A stretch of DNA of 64,000 nucleotides from Christiangramia sediminis. Its GTDB lineage: Bacteria > Bacteroidota > Bacteroidia > Flavobacteriales > Flavobacteriaceae. The notes beneath the pieces were generated by a model that saw only the letters and a list, made by a program, of their open reading frames with translations, had not been told where the DNA came from and made no database searches. Below, one piece after another: positions 9,084-17,942 of this stretch. Both the position numbers and the translations under genes were made by a program. The first letter of the stretch is position 1, and each line of letters begins with the position of its first letter. The stretch lies in the NCBI RefSeq assembly GCF_020552705.1, contig NZ_JAJBZG010000005.1, forward strand, positions 1,054,001 to 1,118,000, read 5' to 3'.

Positions 9084-10837
9084 GGCGCTACCATTTTAGT
9101 TTCTGTCATCTCAATCCCATCATCAATTAAATTTGCGACTTCAGATCTTTGTTTTTTGATCTCCTCTAAACGGGCTTTTACTTCTTCCGCCAGTTTTGGG
9201 TCATCTTCTACCGCAAGCTCATAGATCTCTACCGAGAGTAACCAATCTTTTGGATGGTGTTTTTTTACAAGATCAAAAGCTGCATTTAACGAAAACTTAC
9301 TGTTTTCACCGTTCCTTATATTTCTAACCGCTTCGTACAAAGATTCCAGTTCTTCTCTTTCGGGAGTTTTTTTGCTTTTAATAGTAGTGCTGGATGGGGT
9401 GTGGGTGATCAAATCAAAAGATTCATTATCTGCCGGTCCTGCAAATGCGGAAATGATCTCTTTGCCTACGGCCATATCATAACGACCCCATTCCGGTTGA
9501 AATAATACTTCATCGTTATAAATAACCTTGCAATTCTTAAAGCTGATAATGATGATCTTCCCCTGTAAATTTCTAGTTCCGGTAATAATTTCACCTTCTA
9601 CTTTAACCCCCCCTTCAAATTCAAGGCTAACATTTTCACCTTCGTATATTGCATAAGCCCTGAGATCTCGAGGACTCATATCTTCAATGGCCAGGTTTAT
9701 TCCTTTCAGGCTTCCTATGGGAGAGCCAAATCCTTCCGGATGTGTTGAAACCCCGTGACCCACAAGTTCTTTTTCTCGGGAAGACAATGCGGTTTGGCCT
9801 TTTGTCTGAATATAAACAGGTTTGCCTTCATGCTCTATTACCTTGGAAAAATTACCGGAAACCTGAATTCCTGTGCTAAATTCAATTGTACCCAGGTTTT
9901 TGGAGTCGATTAATTTCTGAATACCCTCCAGTCCGCCTTTTCTCAAGGCCATTTTATTGGCGAATTCTTCCAGGACCAGGCTCAAATGAGCAAAATCTGG
10001 CGTTACAAAAAGCTGAGGTTGCGGCTTGGTAATATCAAACTCTTTTTTCGCCGCTTCGATTGTGTATGGAAATTTCTTTACGGCTTCGGTCATACAGGAC
10101 TTGCTTTCTCCAATTGAAGATAAAAGTCCTGCACCATATATTTTTGGATCTTCCGGAGTTCCGATAAGACCATATTCAACAGTCCACCAATGTAAATTTC
10201 TAATTTGAGCCATTTCACTAGGCTTTACATCTGCATTCTGAAGTTGGTCAACCCTCTTTTCAACAGCATCGATCTTTTCTTTGGGAGTGTCTTCCGCTTC
10301 TTTTAATATGGAAAGCTCACGTATAGCCTCATAAACTTCATAATCATGGGAGCTTGAAATAGCCTTGCAGCCTATCTCCCCAAAACGTCTCAGGTATTCT
10401 GCGTATTCCGGATTGGCGATAATAGGAGCGTGGCCCGCCCCTTCATGAATAATATCCGGAGCAGGAGTATATTCAATATGTTCTAGTTGTCTTATATCAC
10501 TGGCGATCACAAGCACATTATATGCCTGAAACTCCATAAACGCAGCCGGCGGAATAAATCCGTCTACGGCAACTGCTGCCCATCCTATTTCTTCCAGAAT
10601 ACGATTCATTCCATACATGTTGGGAATACTATCAATTGAAATTCCTGTTTTTTTCAGGCCTTCCAGGTAAGAATCATGAGCAACCTTGCTTAGATAGTCA
10701 ACATTTTTCCTCATCACATATCGCCATACTGCCTGATTAATAGGGCTGTAATCCTCATAATTCTGCGGCTTAATATATTGCTGAAGATGGGCAGGTAACC
10801 TGTCCAGTATTTCGTTGGATTGAATATTATCTAACAT
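9080..10837 (-). CDS. Aromatic amino acid hydroxylase with C-terminal extension
   Basis: Residues 1-340 form a biopterin-dependent aromatic amino acid hydroxylase domain. The iron facial triad is visible as His131 and His136 in HEGAGH and Glu221 in WWTVEYG. Such enzymes hydroxylate Phe, Tyr or Trp using Fe(II), O2 and a tetrahydropterin; phenylalanine 4-hydroxylase is the likeliest identity but substrate cannot be read directly. Residues 340-585 are an extension not found in the roughly 280-residue bacterial PhhA: it holds beta-rich segments (VSLEFEGGVKVEGEIITG) and a helical end. It is convergent with the DUF4230 gene and follows a terminator. Confidence 0.87.
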   Translation of the reverse strand: MLDNIQSNEILDRLPAHLQQYIKPQNYEDYSPINQAVWRYVMRKNVDYLSKVAHDSYLEGLKKTGISIDSIPNMYGMNRILEEIGWAAVAVDGFIPPAAFMEFQAYNVLVIASDIRQLEHIEYTPAPDIIHEGAGHAPIIANPEYAEYLRRFGEIGCKAISSSHDYEVYEAIRELSILKEAEDTPKEKIDAVEKRVDQLQNADVKPSEMAQIRNLHWWTVEYGLIGTPEDPKIYGAGLLSSIGESKSCMTEAVKKFPYTIEAAKKEFDITKPQPQLFVTPDFAHLSLVLEEFANKMALRKGGLEGIQKLIDSKNLGTIEFSTGIQVSGNFSKVIEHEGKPVYIQTKGQTALSSREKELVGHGVSTHPEGFGSPIGSLKGINLAIEDMSPRDLRAYAIYEGENVSLEFEGGVKVEGEIITGTRNLQGKIIIISFKNCKVIYNDEVLFQPEWGRYDMAVGKEIISAFAGPADNESFDLITHTPSSTTIKSKKTPEREELESLYEAVRNIRNGENSKFSLNAAFDLVKKHHPKDWLLSVEIYELAVEDDPKLAEEVKARLEEIKKQRSEVANLIDDGIEMTETKMVAP

Positions 10838-10918
10838 AGTTTGATATAACTAAAACGTTTGCGTTAAAAGTACAAAATTTGCCAGAGAATAGGAAAGATA
10901 TTAAGTAACGGCAGGGTA

Positions 10919-10943
10919 TAAAAAAGCCCCTTAAAAGGGGCTT
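10919..10943 (-). terminator. Terminator after the DUF4136 lipoprotein gene
   Basis: On the minus strand the stem AAGCCCC/GGGGCTT with a TTTTAA-type loop is followed by a T run. It lies 11 bases past the stop of the DUF4136 gene and upstream of the hydroxylase gene. Confidence 0.85.
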
Positions 10944-10954
10944 AAATTTTTCAA

Positions 10955-11497
10955 TTATTTTTCCAATCCGGGAGGATATTTCTCCATGATCTTAGCAACG
11001 ATCTCATTGATGCGCTCCTGTTTTTTATTTACTTCACGTGCAAGGGCGGCAGTTCCCATTCCCTGCCATACCAGTTCTTTGCCTTCTGAATCGATAAGAT
11101 CTATATATAGAGTCCCTTCACTGGTACTGCTAACGGTATTGAATCCGCTTCCCCAATACCATGGGTTCCATCCCCAACCATAACCCCAGAAAGGGTAGTT
11201 GTTCTGGTAAATATTAATATTTTCATTGGTCTTGGTGAATATACTTACCAGCAGATCTGGATTTTCAGATTTTGTAAATCCTTTTTTCTGCATTTCGGTT
11301 TCAATAGCGCGTAAAATCCTTTTCTTATCAAGATCAGAGATTTCAGCCTTATCAATTCCCGGCTTAAAGAAAGCATAAGTCCCGTATTTAGTAAAATTAG
11401 CTTCGCGATCGTAATCTGAGGCAACTCTCACGCTGCTGCAAGAAGAGAGAACTACTGCAAATAGCAGGAGAACTGGAGTAAATCTTAAAAATTTCAT
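10955..11497 (-). CDS. DUF4136 lipoprotein
   Basis: The 180-residue product has a lipoprotein signal peptide (FAVVLSSC, lipid-modified Cys20) and then the DUF4136 pattern: VASDYDREANFTKYGTYAFF near the start, helix DKKRILRAIETEMQKKGF, NPDLLVSIF, an aromatic W/Y/G-rich loop (about 110-123) and the closing LVWQGMGTA strand. The family is common in Bacteroidota outer envelopes and has no known function. The next gene upstream on this strand, hutU, is only 28 bases away, so the two may share an mRNA. Confidence 0.9.
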   Translation of the reverse strand: MKFLRFTPVLLLFAVVLSSCSSVRVASDYDREANFTKYGTYAFFKPGIDKAEISDLDKKRILRAIETEMQKKGFTKSENPDLLVSIFTKTNENINIYQNNYPFWGYGWGWNPWYWGSGFNTVSSTSEGTLYIDLIDSEGKELVWQGMGTAALAREVNKKQERINEIVAKIMEKYPPGLEK

Positions 11498-11524
11498 AGG
11501 TTAGATTTTAAATTTATATAAATT

Positions 11525-13513
11525 TTAATCCAGAAGTTTTGGATCTACGAGGTTAGGAATCGTAACTTTTAACTGCGGGTTCATTTCCATGGCTCGCTCA
11601 GCAGCAAATATTGCTTCTTTATTCCTGGCCCACGATCTACGGGCAATGCCATTGTTAACATCCCAGAATAGCATAGATTTCAAACGTTCTTCTGATGTTT
11701 TATCACCCTCAAGAATCATGCCGAATCCGCCGTTAATCACCTCTCCCCAGCCAACTCCACCGCCATTATGTATACTCACCCAGGTCGCTCCACGAAAACT
11801 ATCTCCTATAACGTTCTGGATTGCCATGTCTGCGGTAAAGCTAGATCCATCATAAATATTAGAAGTTTCACGGTAGGGTGAATCAGTCCCGGAAACATCA
11901 TGATGATCCCGGCCAAGTACAACCTGGCCTATTTCGCCAAGTGAGATCGCATCATTGAAAGCTTTGGCAATCGCAATTCTCCCTTTGGCGTCTGCATAAA
12001 GTATCCTGGCTTTTGAACCCACTACCAGTTTATTTTCCTGAGCTCCTTTGATCCATTGAATGTTATCCTGCATTTGCTGCTGAATTTCAGCAGGAGAATT
12101 CTCTTTTAGTTTATTCAGTACTTCAGTGGCAATCTTATCAGTTTTTTCTAGATCTTCATCTTTGCCGGAAGCACATACCCATCTAAATGGTCCAAAACCA
12201 TAATCAAAGCACATGGGTCCCATGATATCCTGAACATAACTAGGATATCTGAATCCTTTTCCGTCTTCGCTCATAATATCGGCTCCGGCTCTGGATGCTT
12301 CCAGTAAAAAGGCATTTCCGTAGTCAAAGAAATAAGTTCCCTTCGCTGTATGTGTATTGATTGCGGTTGCCTGTCTTCTTAAGCTTTCCTGAACTTTTTC
12401 CTTAAACTCATCAGGATTAGAGGCCATCATTTTATTGGCTTCTTCAAAATCCAGATCAACCGGATAATACCCACCTGCCCACGGATTATGCAGGGAGGTT
12501 TGGTCACTTCCCAGGTCTATATAAATGTTTTTTTTAGCAAAATATTCCCAGATCTCCACCACATTTCCCTGGTATGCAATAGAAACAACTTCTTTTTCAG
12601 CTTTTGCTTTTTTAACTCTATCGGCTAATTCTTCTACATTATCTATCACTTCATCTACCCAGCCCTGAGTATGTCTGGTTTGAGTAGCCTTTGGATTCAC
12701 TTCCGCGCAAATAGTAATACAGCCTGCAATATTCCCGGCTTTTGGCTGAGCACCGCTCATTCCTCCCAGACCAGAGGTTACAAATAACTTTCCAGCTAGA
12801 CCTTCGCCATCTTTGGAGATCTTTCTACCCGCATTAAGAACGGTAATGGTGGTTCCGTGCACGATTCCCTGCGGACCAATATACATATAGCTTCCGGCAG
12901 TCATCTGGCCGTATTGGGTTACTCCAAGGGCATTGAATTTCTCCCAGTCATCTGGCTTTGAATAATTAGGGATCATCATTCCATTGGTCACCACAACTCG
13001 TGGCGCATTTTCGTGTGAAGGGAATAATCCCATTGGATGCCCGGAGTACATGGCCAGCGTCTGGGTATCGTTCATTTCAGCTAGATATTTCATCGTTAGC
13101 CTGTACTGAGCCCAGTTCTGAAAAACAGCTCCGTTACCTCCGTAAGTGATCAATTCTTCAGGATGTTGGGCAACTTCAGGATCCAGGTTGTTCTGTATCA
13201 TGAGCATGATGGCTTTCGCCTGCACACATTTTCCGGGGTATTCATCTATTGGTCGTGCATAAAAATCATAATCAGGTTTAAAACGGTACATATAGATTCT
13301 GCCATAATTTTCCAGTTCTTCCCTGAATTCAGGAAGTAAAGTCTCATGATGTTTTTTATCAAAATACCTTAAAGCATTCTCTAAAGCGAGTTTCTTTTCA
13401 TCGGCATCTAAAATGTCCTTGCGTTTTGGAGCATGATTTAAAGATTCGTCATATGCCTTTGCTGGCGGTAATTCGTTGGGTATACCTTCAAGTATCTGGT
13501 CCTTAAAGTTCAT
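11525..13513 (-). CDS. hutU: Urocanate hydratase
   Basis: The 662-residue protein shows urocanase signatures: ENAPRVVVTNGMMIPNY, the NAD-binding region with SGLGGMSGAQPKA and the catalytic-domain ends GRDHHDVSGTDSPYRETSN and SIHNGGGVGWGEVINGG. Urocanase uses tightly bound NAD+ to hydrate urocanate to imidazolonepropionate in histidine breakdown. The length exceeds the roughly 556 residues of the Pseudomonas-type enzyme, which fits the longer variant seen in many Bacteroidota. The other hut genes are not in the window. A small DUF5522 gene lies immediately upstream on the same strand. Confidence 0.96.
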   Translation of the reverse strand: MNFKDQILEGIPNELPPAKAYDESLNHAPKRKDILDADEKKLALENALRYFDKKHHETLLPEFREELENYGRIYMYRFKPDYDFYARPIDEYPGKCVQAKAIMLMIQNNLDPEVAQHPEELITYGGNGAVFQNWAQYRLTMKYLAEMNDTQTLAMYSGHPMGLFPSHENAPRVVVTNGMMIPNYSKPDDWEKFNALGVTQYGQMTAGSYMYIGPQGIVHGTTITVLNAGRKISKDGEGLAGKLFVTSGLGGMSGAQPKAGNIAGCITICAEVNPKATQTRHTQGWVDEVIDNVEELADRVKKAKAEKEVVSIAYQGNVVEIWEYFAKKNIYIDLGSDQTSLHNPWAGGYYPVDLDFEEANKMMASNPDEFKEKVQESLRRQATAINTHTAKGTYFFDYGNAFLLEASRAGADIMSEDGKGFRYPSYVQDIMGPMCFDYGFGPFRWVCASGKDEDLEKTDKIATEVLNKLKENSPAEIQQQMQDNIQWIKGAQENKLVVGSKARILYADAKGRIAIAKAFNDAISLGEIGQVVLGRDHHDVSGTDSPYRETSNIYDGSSFTADMAIQNVIGDSFRGATWVSIHNGGGVGWGEVINGGFGMILEGDKTSEERLKSMLFWDVNNGIARRSWARNKEAIFAAERAMEMNPQLKVTIPNLVDPKLLD

Positions 13514-13519
13514 TCTATA

Positions 13520-13690
13520 TTATTCTTGTGAGTTCGTTTTCTTATTATATCCGTATGGGCAATGCCTGCAGCCGCTTTCACAGCAATAACCTCTTTTTAG
13601 ATGATATTGTTCAGTAAAACAGCGGTAGCCTTCAGGAGTCAGGTAATAGTCTCCATCCTCTAACGGGATTCTTTTTTTCTGAAAATTCAT
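13520..13690 (-). CDS. DUF5522 small cysteine-rich protein
   Basis: This 56-residue protein starts at the internal ATG (MNFQKKR); a TTG five codons upstream is an alternative. Its sequence DGDYYLTPEGYRCFTEQYH then GYCCESGCRHCPYGY matches the short DUF5522 family, found in bacteria and eukaryotes. Four or five clustered cysteines suggest metal binding, but no function is known. It is separated from hutU by six bases. Confidence 0.85.
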   Translation of the reverse strand: MNFQKKRIPLEDGDYYLTPEGYRCFTEQYHLKRGYCCESGCRHCPYGYNKKTNSQE

Positions 13691-13722
13691 AAGGCTAAAA
13701 TACAATTTCTTATCTTGAATGC

Positions 13723-14049
13723 ATGATTTTGATCGTCAGCAAAAGGCTGCTTTCCGGCAGGTTTAAAGGTATAAGTTTGTGGCCTTTCGTTATACTGCAA
13801 AATAAGCAGTTAACGAATGATGATTTCTTTCTGAATCATGAAAAGATTCACCTCAGGCAGCAACTGGAACTTCTGGTTCTTTTCTTTTATGTCTGGTACG
13901 CGATAGAATTCTTTGTTCGCTATTTAGCTTGCCGAAACGGAATGCTGGCTTATCGAAATATTAGTTTTGAACGCGAAGCTTATCGCAGGGAGAATGATCT
14001 GGATTATTTAAAGAACCGACCATTATGGGCTTTCTGGAAATTTCTTTGA
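13723..14049 (+). CDS. Small membrane-associated protein with HEKIH motif
   Basis: This 108-residue protein contains NHEKIHLRQQLELL (about residues 40-53), an HExxH-like zinc-site motif, directly followed by a hydrophobic helix (LVLFFYVWYAIEFFVRYL). It ends with YRNISFEREAYRRENDLDYL, where Glu could act as a third metal ligand. This architecture recalls small uncharacterised Bacteroidota proteins that resemble the membrane-embedded part of M56/BlaR1 peptidases. No function can be assigned. It is divergent from the DUF5522 gene with a gap of only about 30 bases. Confidence 0.75.
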   Translation: MILIVSKRLLSGRFKGISLWPFVILQNKQLTNDDFFLNHEKIHLRQQLELLVLFFYVWYAIEFFVRYLACRNGMLAYRNISFEREAYRRENDLDYLKNRPLWAFWKFL

Positions 14050-14065
14050 TTTAATTTTAATCTCT

Positions 14066-14091
14066 GTCATCCTCAATTTGTTTCAGGATCT
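14066..14091 (+). repeat. Dispersed short repeat, GTCATCC type
   Basis: The segment starting GTCATCCTCAATTTG and ending TTTCAGGATCT resembles the unit at 36184 (GTCATCCTGAACTTG...TTCAGGATTT). It sits in the gap between two genes and is one member of the intergenic repeat group described around 36100-36570. Confidence 0.5.
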
Positions 14092-14178
14092 ATCAGAAGC
14101 TGAAGCAAGTTCAGCTTGACCTATATATTATATTGATTAGTTATAAATTTCTGAGGAACTTCAATTAGTTTTGCAGGT

Positions 14179-15108
14179 ATGCAGGATTTTTTTGAAAAAG
14201 AGACTTCCGAGTCTGTTCAAAATGAATTTATCACCGAATTTCCCGGTGGTATTCAACTTTGGATCAAAAGAGAGGATCTGCTTCATCCTGAAGTTTCAGG
14301 AAATAAATTCCGAAAACTGAAGTATAATTTACTACAGGCTGAAAAAGGAGATTACAAAACCATTCTCACTTTTGGTGGGGCTCATTCCAATCATATTTCG
14401 GCTACTGCGGCGGCTGGGCAAATCTTAGGTTTCGAAACCATTGGAATTATAAGGGGTGATGAGCTGGCTGGAGCTGAAGAGAACTGGAGTTCTACCCTTA
14501 AATATGCAGCCTCCTGCGGAATGAAATTTGATTTTATTAGCAGAGCAGATTATAAAAGAAAAGATTCTGAAGAGTTTATTGAATTATTGAAGAACAGGTT
14601 CAAAGGTTTTTACCTGGTTCCGGAAGGAGGTACCAATGAGCTGGCCATTAGGGGTTGCGAAGAAATCCTTTCCGAAAAGGATAAGGAATTCCACTTTATC
14701 TGCTCTTCTGTAGGAACTGGTGGAACCCTGGCTGGATTGATCAATTCTTCAGAAAATGATCAAAAAGTTATTGGTTTCTCCTCTTTAAAATCTGATCATT
14801 TAAAAGATAAAATTTCAGGTTTGGTGAATAGGGAGAACTGGGAGATCGTCAAAAACTATCATTTTGGAGGTTATGCCAAGGTAAATGAGAAACTGATCAA
14901 TTTTATGAACGATTTCAGTAAAAAATATCAAATCATTCTGGATCCTGTCTATACAGGAAAGTTAGTTTTTGGTATTTTTGACCTCGTAAAACAGGGATAT
15001 TTTCCTGATAATTCTAAAATACTTGCAATTCATACCGGTGGCTTGCAGGGAATAGAAGGAATGAACCGGTTTTTAAGAAAAAAAAAGCTGCCTCAAATTA
15101 GATATTGA
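14179..15108 (+). CDS. PLP-dependent ACC deaminase / D-cysteine desulfhydrase family enzyme
   Basis: The 309-residue protein has the fold type II PLP pattern: IKREDLLHPEVSGNKFRKLKYN, in which Lys43 would form the Schiff base, then TFGGAHSNHISATAAAG for phosphate/substrate binding, and SSVGTGGTLAGL. Members cleave D-cysteine or 1-aminocyclopropane-1-carboxylate to an oxo acid and ammonia; D-cysteine desulfhydrase activity is more frequent in bacteria lacking plant contact, but the substrate is not fixed by what can be seen. The next gene begins two bases after the stop. Confidence 0.88.
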   Translation: MQDFFEKETSESVQNEFITEFPGGIQLWIKREDLLHPEVSGNKFRKLKYNLLQAEKGDYKTILTFGGAHSNHISATAAAGQILGFETIGIIRGDELAGAEENWSSTLKYAASCGMKFDFISRADYKRKDSEEFIELLKNRFKGFYLVPEGGTNELAIRGCEEILSEKDKEFHFICSSVGTGGTLAGLINSSENDQKVIGFSSLKSDHLKDKISGLVNRENWEIVKNYHFGGYAKVNEKLINFMNDFSKKYQIILDPVYTGKLVFGIFDLVKQGYFPDNSKILAIHTGGLQGIEGMNRFLRKKKLPQIRY

Positions 15109-15109
15109 T

Positions 15110-15919
15110 ATGAAAATCACACGCCTGCTAGCTCTTTTGCTGATCATTGTTTTTGCTGCCTCCTGTGGGAGTAAAAAGAAAGTGGTGACCAAAACAAATG
15201 AAGTTGAAATTGATAATAGAGGCGAAGAGAATCGTGAAACTCCTGCCGAGGTTGTAGATGATGTAAAGGAAGAAATGCCTCGTAATTCTTACCATTACCG
15301 GATTGAAGATTATATCAGGGATTATGCTGAGCTTGCCCAGGAAGAAATGAAATTATATAAGATCCCGGCAAGTATTACCCTGGCTCAGGGAATCCTGGAG
15401 TCAGGTGCGGGAAATGGAGATCTAACCCGTCGCGCTAATAATCATTTTGGGATCAAATGCCACGACTGGAATGGAGAAAAAGTATATCATGATGATGACC
15501 GGCGCGAGGAATGTTTCAGAAAGTACAAACATGCCAGGTATTCCTACCGTGATCATTCACTATTCCTTTCAGGTCGGGGGAGATATGCTGAATTATTTGA
15601 ATTAGATTCCGATGACTATAAGGGTTGGGCTAAAGGTTTGAGAAAGGCAGGTTATGCCACAGATAGAAGATATCCTGATAAACTGATCGATCTTATTGAA
15701 CGTTACGAGCTGTATAAGTTCGATTCAGAAATTACGAGAACACCTGCGCCCAGTTACACGGTTAAACCCCAGGAAAGTTCAGAAACTCATGTGGTTAAAA
15801 AAGGAGATACCTTGTACTCTCTTTCCAAACAATATAATACCTCGGTCGAAGAAATAAAGAAAATAAACGGACTTAATGGAAATACGATTTCTATTGGGCA
15901 GATTTTAAGTATTAAATAA
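15110..15919 (+). CDS. Lipoprotein N-acetylglucosaminidase with LysM domain
   Basis: This 269-residue protein has a lipoprotein signal (IIVFAASC, Cys19), a spacer rich in acidic residues, a glucosaminidase (GH73-type) domain at about 60-205 with PASITLAQGILESGAGNG carrying the catalytic Glu and NNHFGIKC, and one C-terminal LysM motif (about 224-268, HVVKKGDTLYSLSKQY). It should cut glycan strands of peptidoglycan from the outer membrane or periplasm. It is directly coupled to the upstream PLP enzyme gene by spacing only; a shared function is not obvious. Confidence 0.93.
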   Translation: MKITRLLALLLIIVFAASCGSKKKVVTKTNEVEIDNRGEENRETPAEVVDDVKEEMPRNSYHYRIEDYIRDYAELAQEEMKLYKIPASITLAQGILESGAGNGDLTRRANNHFGIKCHDWNGEKVYHDDDRREECFRKYKHARYSYRDHSLFLSGRGRYAELFELDSDDYKGWAKGLRKAGYATDRRYPDKLIDLIERYELYKFDSEITRTPAPSYTVKPQESSETHVVKKGDTLYSLSKQYNTSVEEIKKINGLNGNTISIGQILSIK

Positions 15920-15922
15920 AGA

Positions 15923-15955
15923 AGACCTTGCAGGTTTTTAAAACCTGCAAGGTCT
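15923..15955. repeat. 33-bp perfect palindrome after the glucosaminidase gene
   Basis: Arms of 16 bases (starting AGACCTTGCAGG) are exact inverted copies around a single central T. There is no T run after it, so it is not a classical terminator, although it could still end or stabilise the mRNA. Palindromes of this look recur in intergenic DNA of flavobacteria, which is a recollection and not shown here. Confidence 0.75.
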
Positions 15956-15980
15956 GTAGAATATAAGAAGATTAGATTTT

Positions 15981-17270
15981 ATGATTTATAAGAGAAGTAG
16001 TCAGTTATTCGCAAATGCACAAAAGGTGATTCCCGGTGGAGTGAATTCTCCCGTCAGAGCTTTTAAAGCAGTGGGTGGAGAGCCAATTTTTGTTGAAAGA
16101 GCTGAAGGTGCTTATTTATACGATGAAGACGGAAATAAATTAATAGACTATATCAATTCCTGGGGTCCGCTAATTTTAGGCCATGCCCATAAACCCGTGA
16201 TCGATGCGGTAATCGAAAAAGCTAAAAAAGGAACTTCCTTTGGAACTCCAACCGAAATCGAAACCAGGATCGCGGAACTGGCGGTTAAAATGGTACCGAA
16301 TATCGATAAGATAAGAATGGTGAATTCAGGAACTGAAGCCTGTATGAGTGCCGTTCGTCTTGCCCGCGGATTCACCGGAAAAGAAAAAATCATCAAATTT
16401 GCCGGTTGTTATCACGGGCATAGTGATTCTTTCCTAATCCAGGCCGGGAGTGGTGCGGTTACTTTTGGAACACCAAACAGTCCCGGGGTGACCCAGGGAA
16501 CAGCAAAAGATACCTTGCTTGCTAAGTATAATGATCTTGATAATGTAAAAGAACTCGTTGAAGTCAATAAAGAGGAGATCGCCTGCATCATTCTGGAACC
16601 GGTGGCAGGAAATATGGGATGTATCCCACCTGCAAAAGGTTTTCTGGAAGGATTGAGAAAGATCTGTGATGAGACCGGAATTTTACTTGTTTTTGATGAG
16701 GTAATGACGGGATTCAGGCTTGCTGCCGGAGGAGTTCAGGAAAGAGCAGGAGTGAAAGCTGATATTGTCTGCTTCGGAAAAGTGATTGGTGGAGGATTGC
16801 CTGTTGGAGCATTCGCTGCCCGAAATGAGATCATGGATTACCTTGCACCTGCTGGACCGGTTTACCAGGCCGGAACCTTAAGTGGAAATCCACTCGCCAT
16901 GGCTGCCGGACTGGCCATGCTTACTGAATTGGATAGTAAAAGAGAGATTTTTGAAAGCCTGGAGAAAAAGACCAAATATCTTCATGAAGGAATGCAAAAA
17001 GTACTGAATGAAAATAAAATCGATTTTACTATAAACAGAGTGGGCTCAATGATCTCGGTTCATTTTGGTAAAGAACCGGTAACCGATTTTGATTCAGCAG
17101 CAAAATCTGCCAATCTTGGTACATTCAATAAATTCTTCCACGGAATGCTGGAAAACGGAATTTATATCGCACCAAGCGCCTACGAAACCTGGTTTATTAG
17201 TGAAGCCCTTTCTTATGAAGATCTTGATAAAACTATTGAGGCTGTAGATAAGGTGACTAAGGAATTTTAA
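15981..17270 (+). CDS. hemL: Glutamate-1-semialdehyde 2,1-aminomutase
   Basis: The 429-residue protein matches the family at full length: the [13 protein letters not shown] opening, the [10 protein letters not shown] segment, [17 protein letters not shown] and the PLP lysine Lys267 in [15 protein letters not shown]. HemL converts glutamate-1-semialdehyde to 5-aminolevulinate, the entry step of the C5 tetrapyrrole route. No other heme genes are adjacent. The gene ends about 20 bases before a weak hairpin shared with the convergent acetyltransferase gene. Confidence 0.97.
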   Translation: MIYKRSSQLFANAQKVIPGGVNSPVRAFKAVGGEPIFVERAEGAYLYDEDGNKLIDYINSWGPLILGHAHKPVIDAVIEKAKKGTSFGTPTEIETRIAELAVKMVPNIDKIRMVNSGTEACMSAVRLARGFTGKEKIIKFAGCYHGHSDSFLIQAGSGAVTFGTPNSPGVTQGTAKDTLLAKYNDLDNVKELVEVNKEEIACIILEPVAGNMGCIPPAKGFLEGLRKICDETGILLVFDEVMTGFRLAAGGVQERAGVKADIVCFGKVIGGGLPVGAFAARNEIMDYLAPAGPVYQAGTLSGNPLAMAAGLAMLTELDSKREIFESLEKKTKYLHEGMQKVLNENKIDFTINRVGSMISVHFGKEPVTDFDSAAKSANLGTFNKFFHGMLENGIYIAPSAYETWFISEALSYEDLDKTIEAVDKVTKEF

Positions 17271-17293
17271 TCACATCGAAAATGAATTATAAG

Positions 17294-17328
17294 AATCCGG
17301 AGAGCGAAAGTTTTCCGGATTTATCTTT
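17294..17328. terminator. Weak bidirectional hairpin between hemL and the acetyltransferase gene
   Basis: AATCCGGA and TCCGGATT flank a 12-base interior. A T-rich stretch (TTATCTTTTTATAA) follows on the plus strand. Position between two convergent stops supports a terminator role. Confidence 0.5.
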
Positions 17329-17925
17329 TTATAATTCCCTCTTTTTATAATAATATTTTTTGTCTTCCCCGGTGATCTCCCTGATCACTTTACAGGGATT
17401 TCCAGCGGCGATCACATTGGCAGGAATGTCTTTGGTCAATATACTTCCAGAACCAATTACCGTGTTATCTCCAATAGAAATTCCGGGGTTGATCACTACA
17501 TGCCCTCCAATCCAGACATTATTCCCAATCTTAACCGGAATGGCATATTCCCTACCCGAGTTTCTGTTTTCAGCATCTATGGGATGTCCGGCAGTATAGA
17601 TTCCCAAGTTGGGAGCTATCATTACATTATCACCGATAGTGACTTCAGCGCAATCGAGAATTACCAGGTTGTAATTAGAATAGAAATTTTCGCCAATGTG
17701 GATGTTGTATCCATAATCGCAATGAAAAGGAGTTTCAATAAGAAATTTCTTCCCATAAGATCCCAGTAGTTCTTTGTATAGATCATTTCGTTTACTAATC
17801 TCTATTGGAGGAATGGAATTTATTTCAAAACATCTTGATTGTGCGTACAGGCGATCATTAGCCAGTTCCTCATCAGACGGGATATATGGCTTTTGAGTAA
17901 GCATTTTTTCTTTTTCTGAAGCCAT
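17329..17925 (-). CDS. Maltose/galactoside-type sugar O-acetyltransferase
   Basis: The 198-residue protein has the Maa/LacA organisation: an N-terminal Mac domain (MLTQKPYIPSDEELANDR) followed by a left-handed beta helix of hexapeptide repeats (about 75-185), with TPFHCDYGYNIHIGENFYSN, TAGHPIDAE carrying the catalytic His, and NVWIGGHVVINPGISIGDNTVIG. It transfers acetyl from acetyl-CoA to a sugar. The gene follows the GH3 gene by 17 bases on the same strand, so cotranscription is likely. Confidence 0.92.
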   Translation of the reverse strand: MASEKEKMLTQKPYIPSDEELANDRLYAQSRCFEINSIPPIEISKRNDLYKELLGSYGKKFLIETPFHCDYGYNIHIGENFYSNYNLVILDCAEVTIGDNVMIAPNLGIYTAGHPIDAENRNSGREYAIPVKIGNNVWIGGHVVINPGISIGDNTVIGSGSILTKDIPANVIAAGNPCKVIREITGEDKKYYYKKREL

Positions 17926-17942
17926 ATCAATAGCGATTAAGA

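Noticed and set aside
11525-13513. A hut operon
   Set aside because: Only hutU is present. The flanking DUF4136 and DUF5522 genes are not histidine-degradation genes, so an operon is not claimed.
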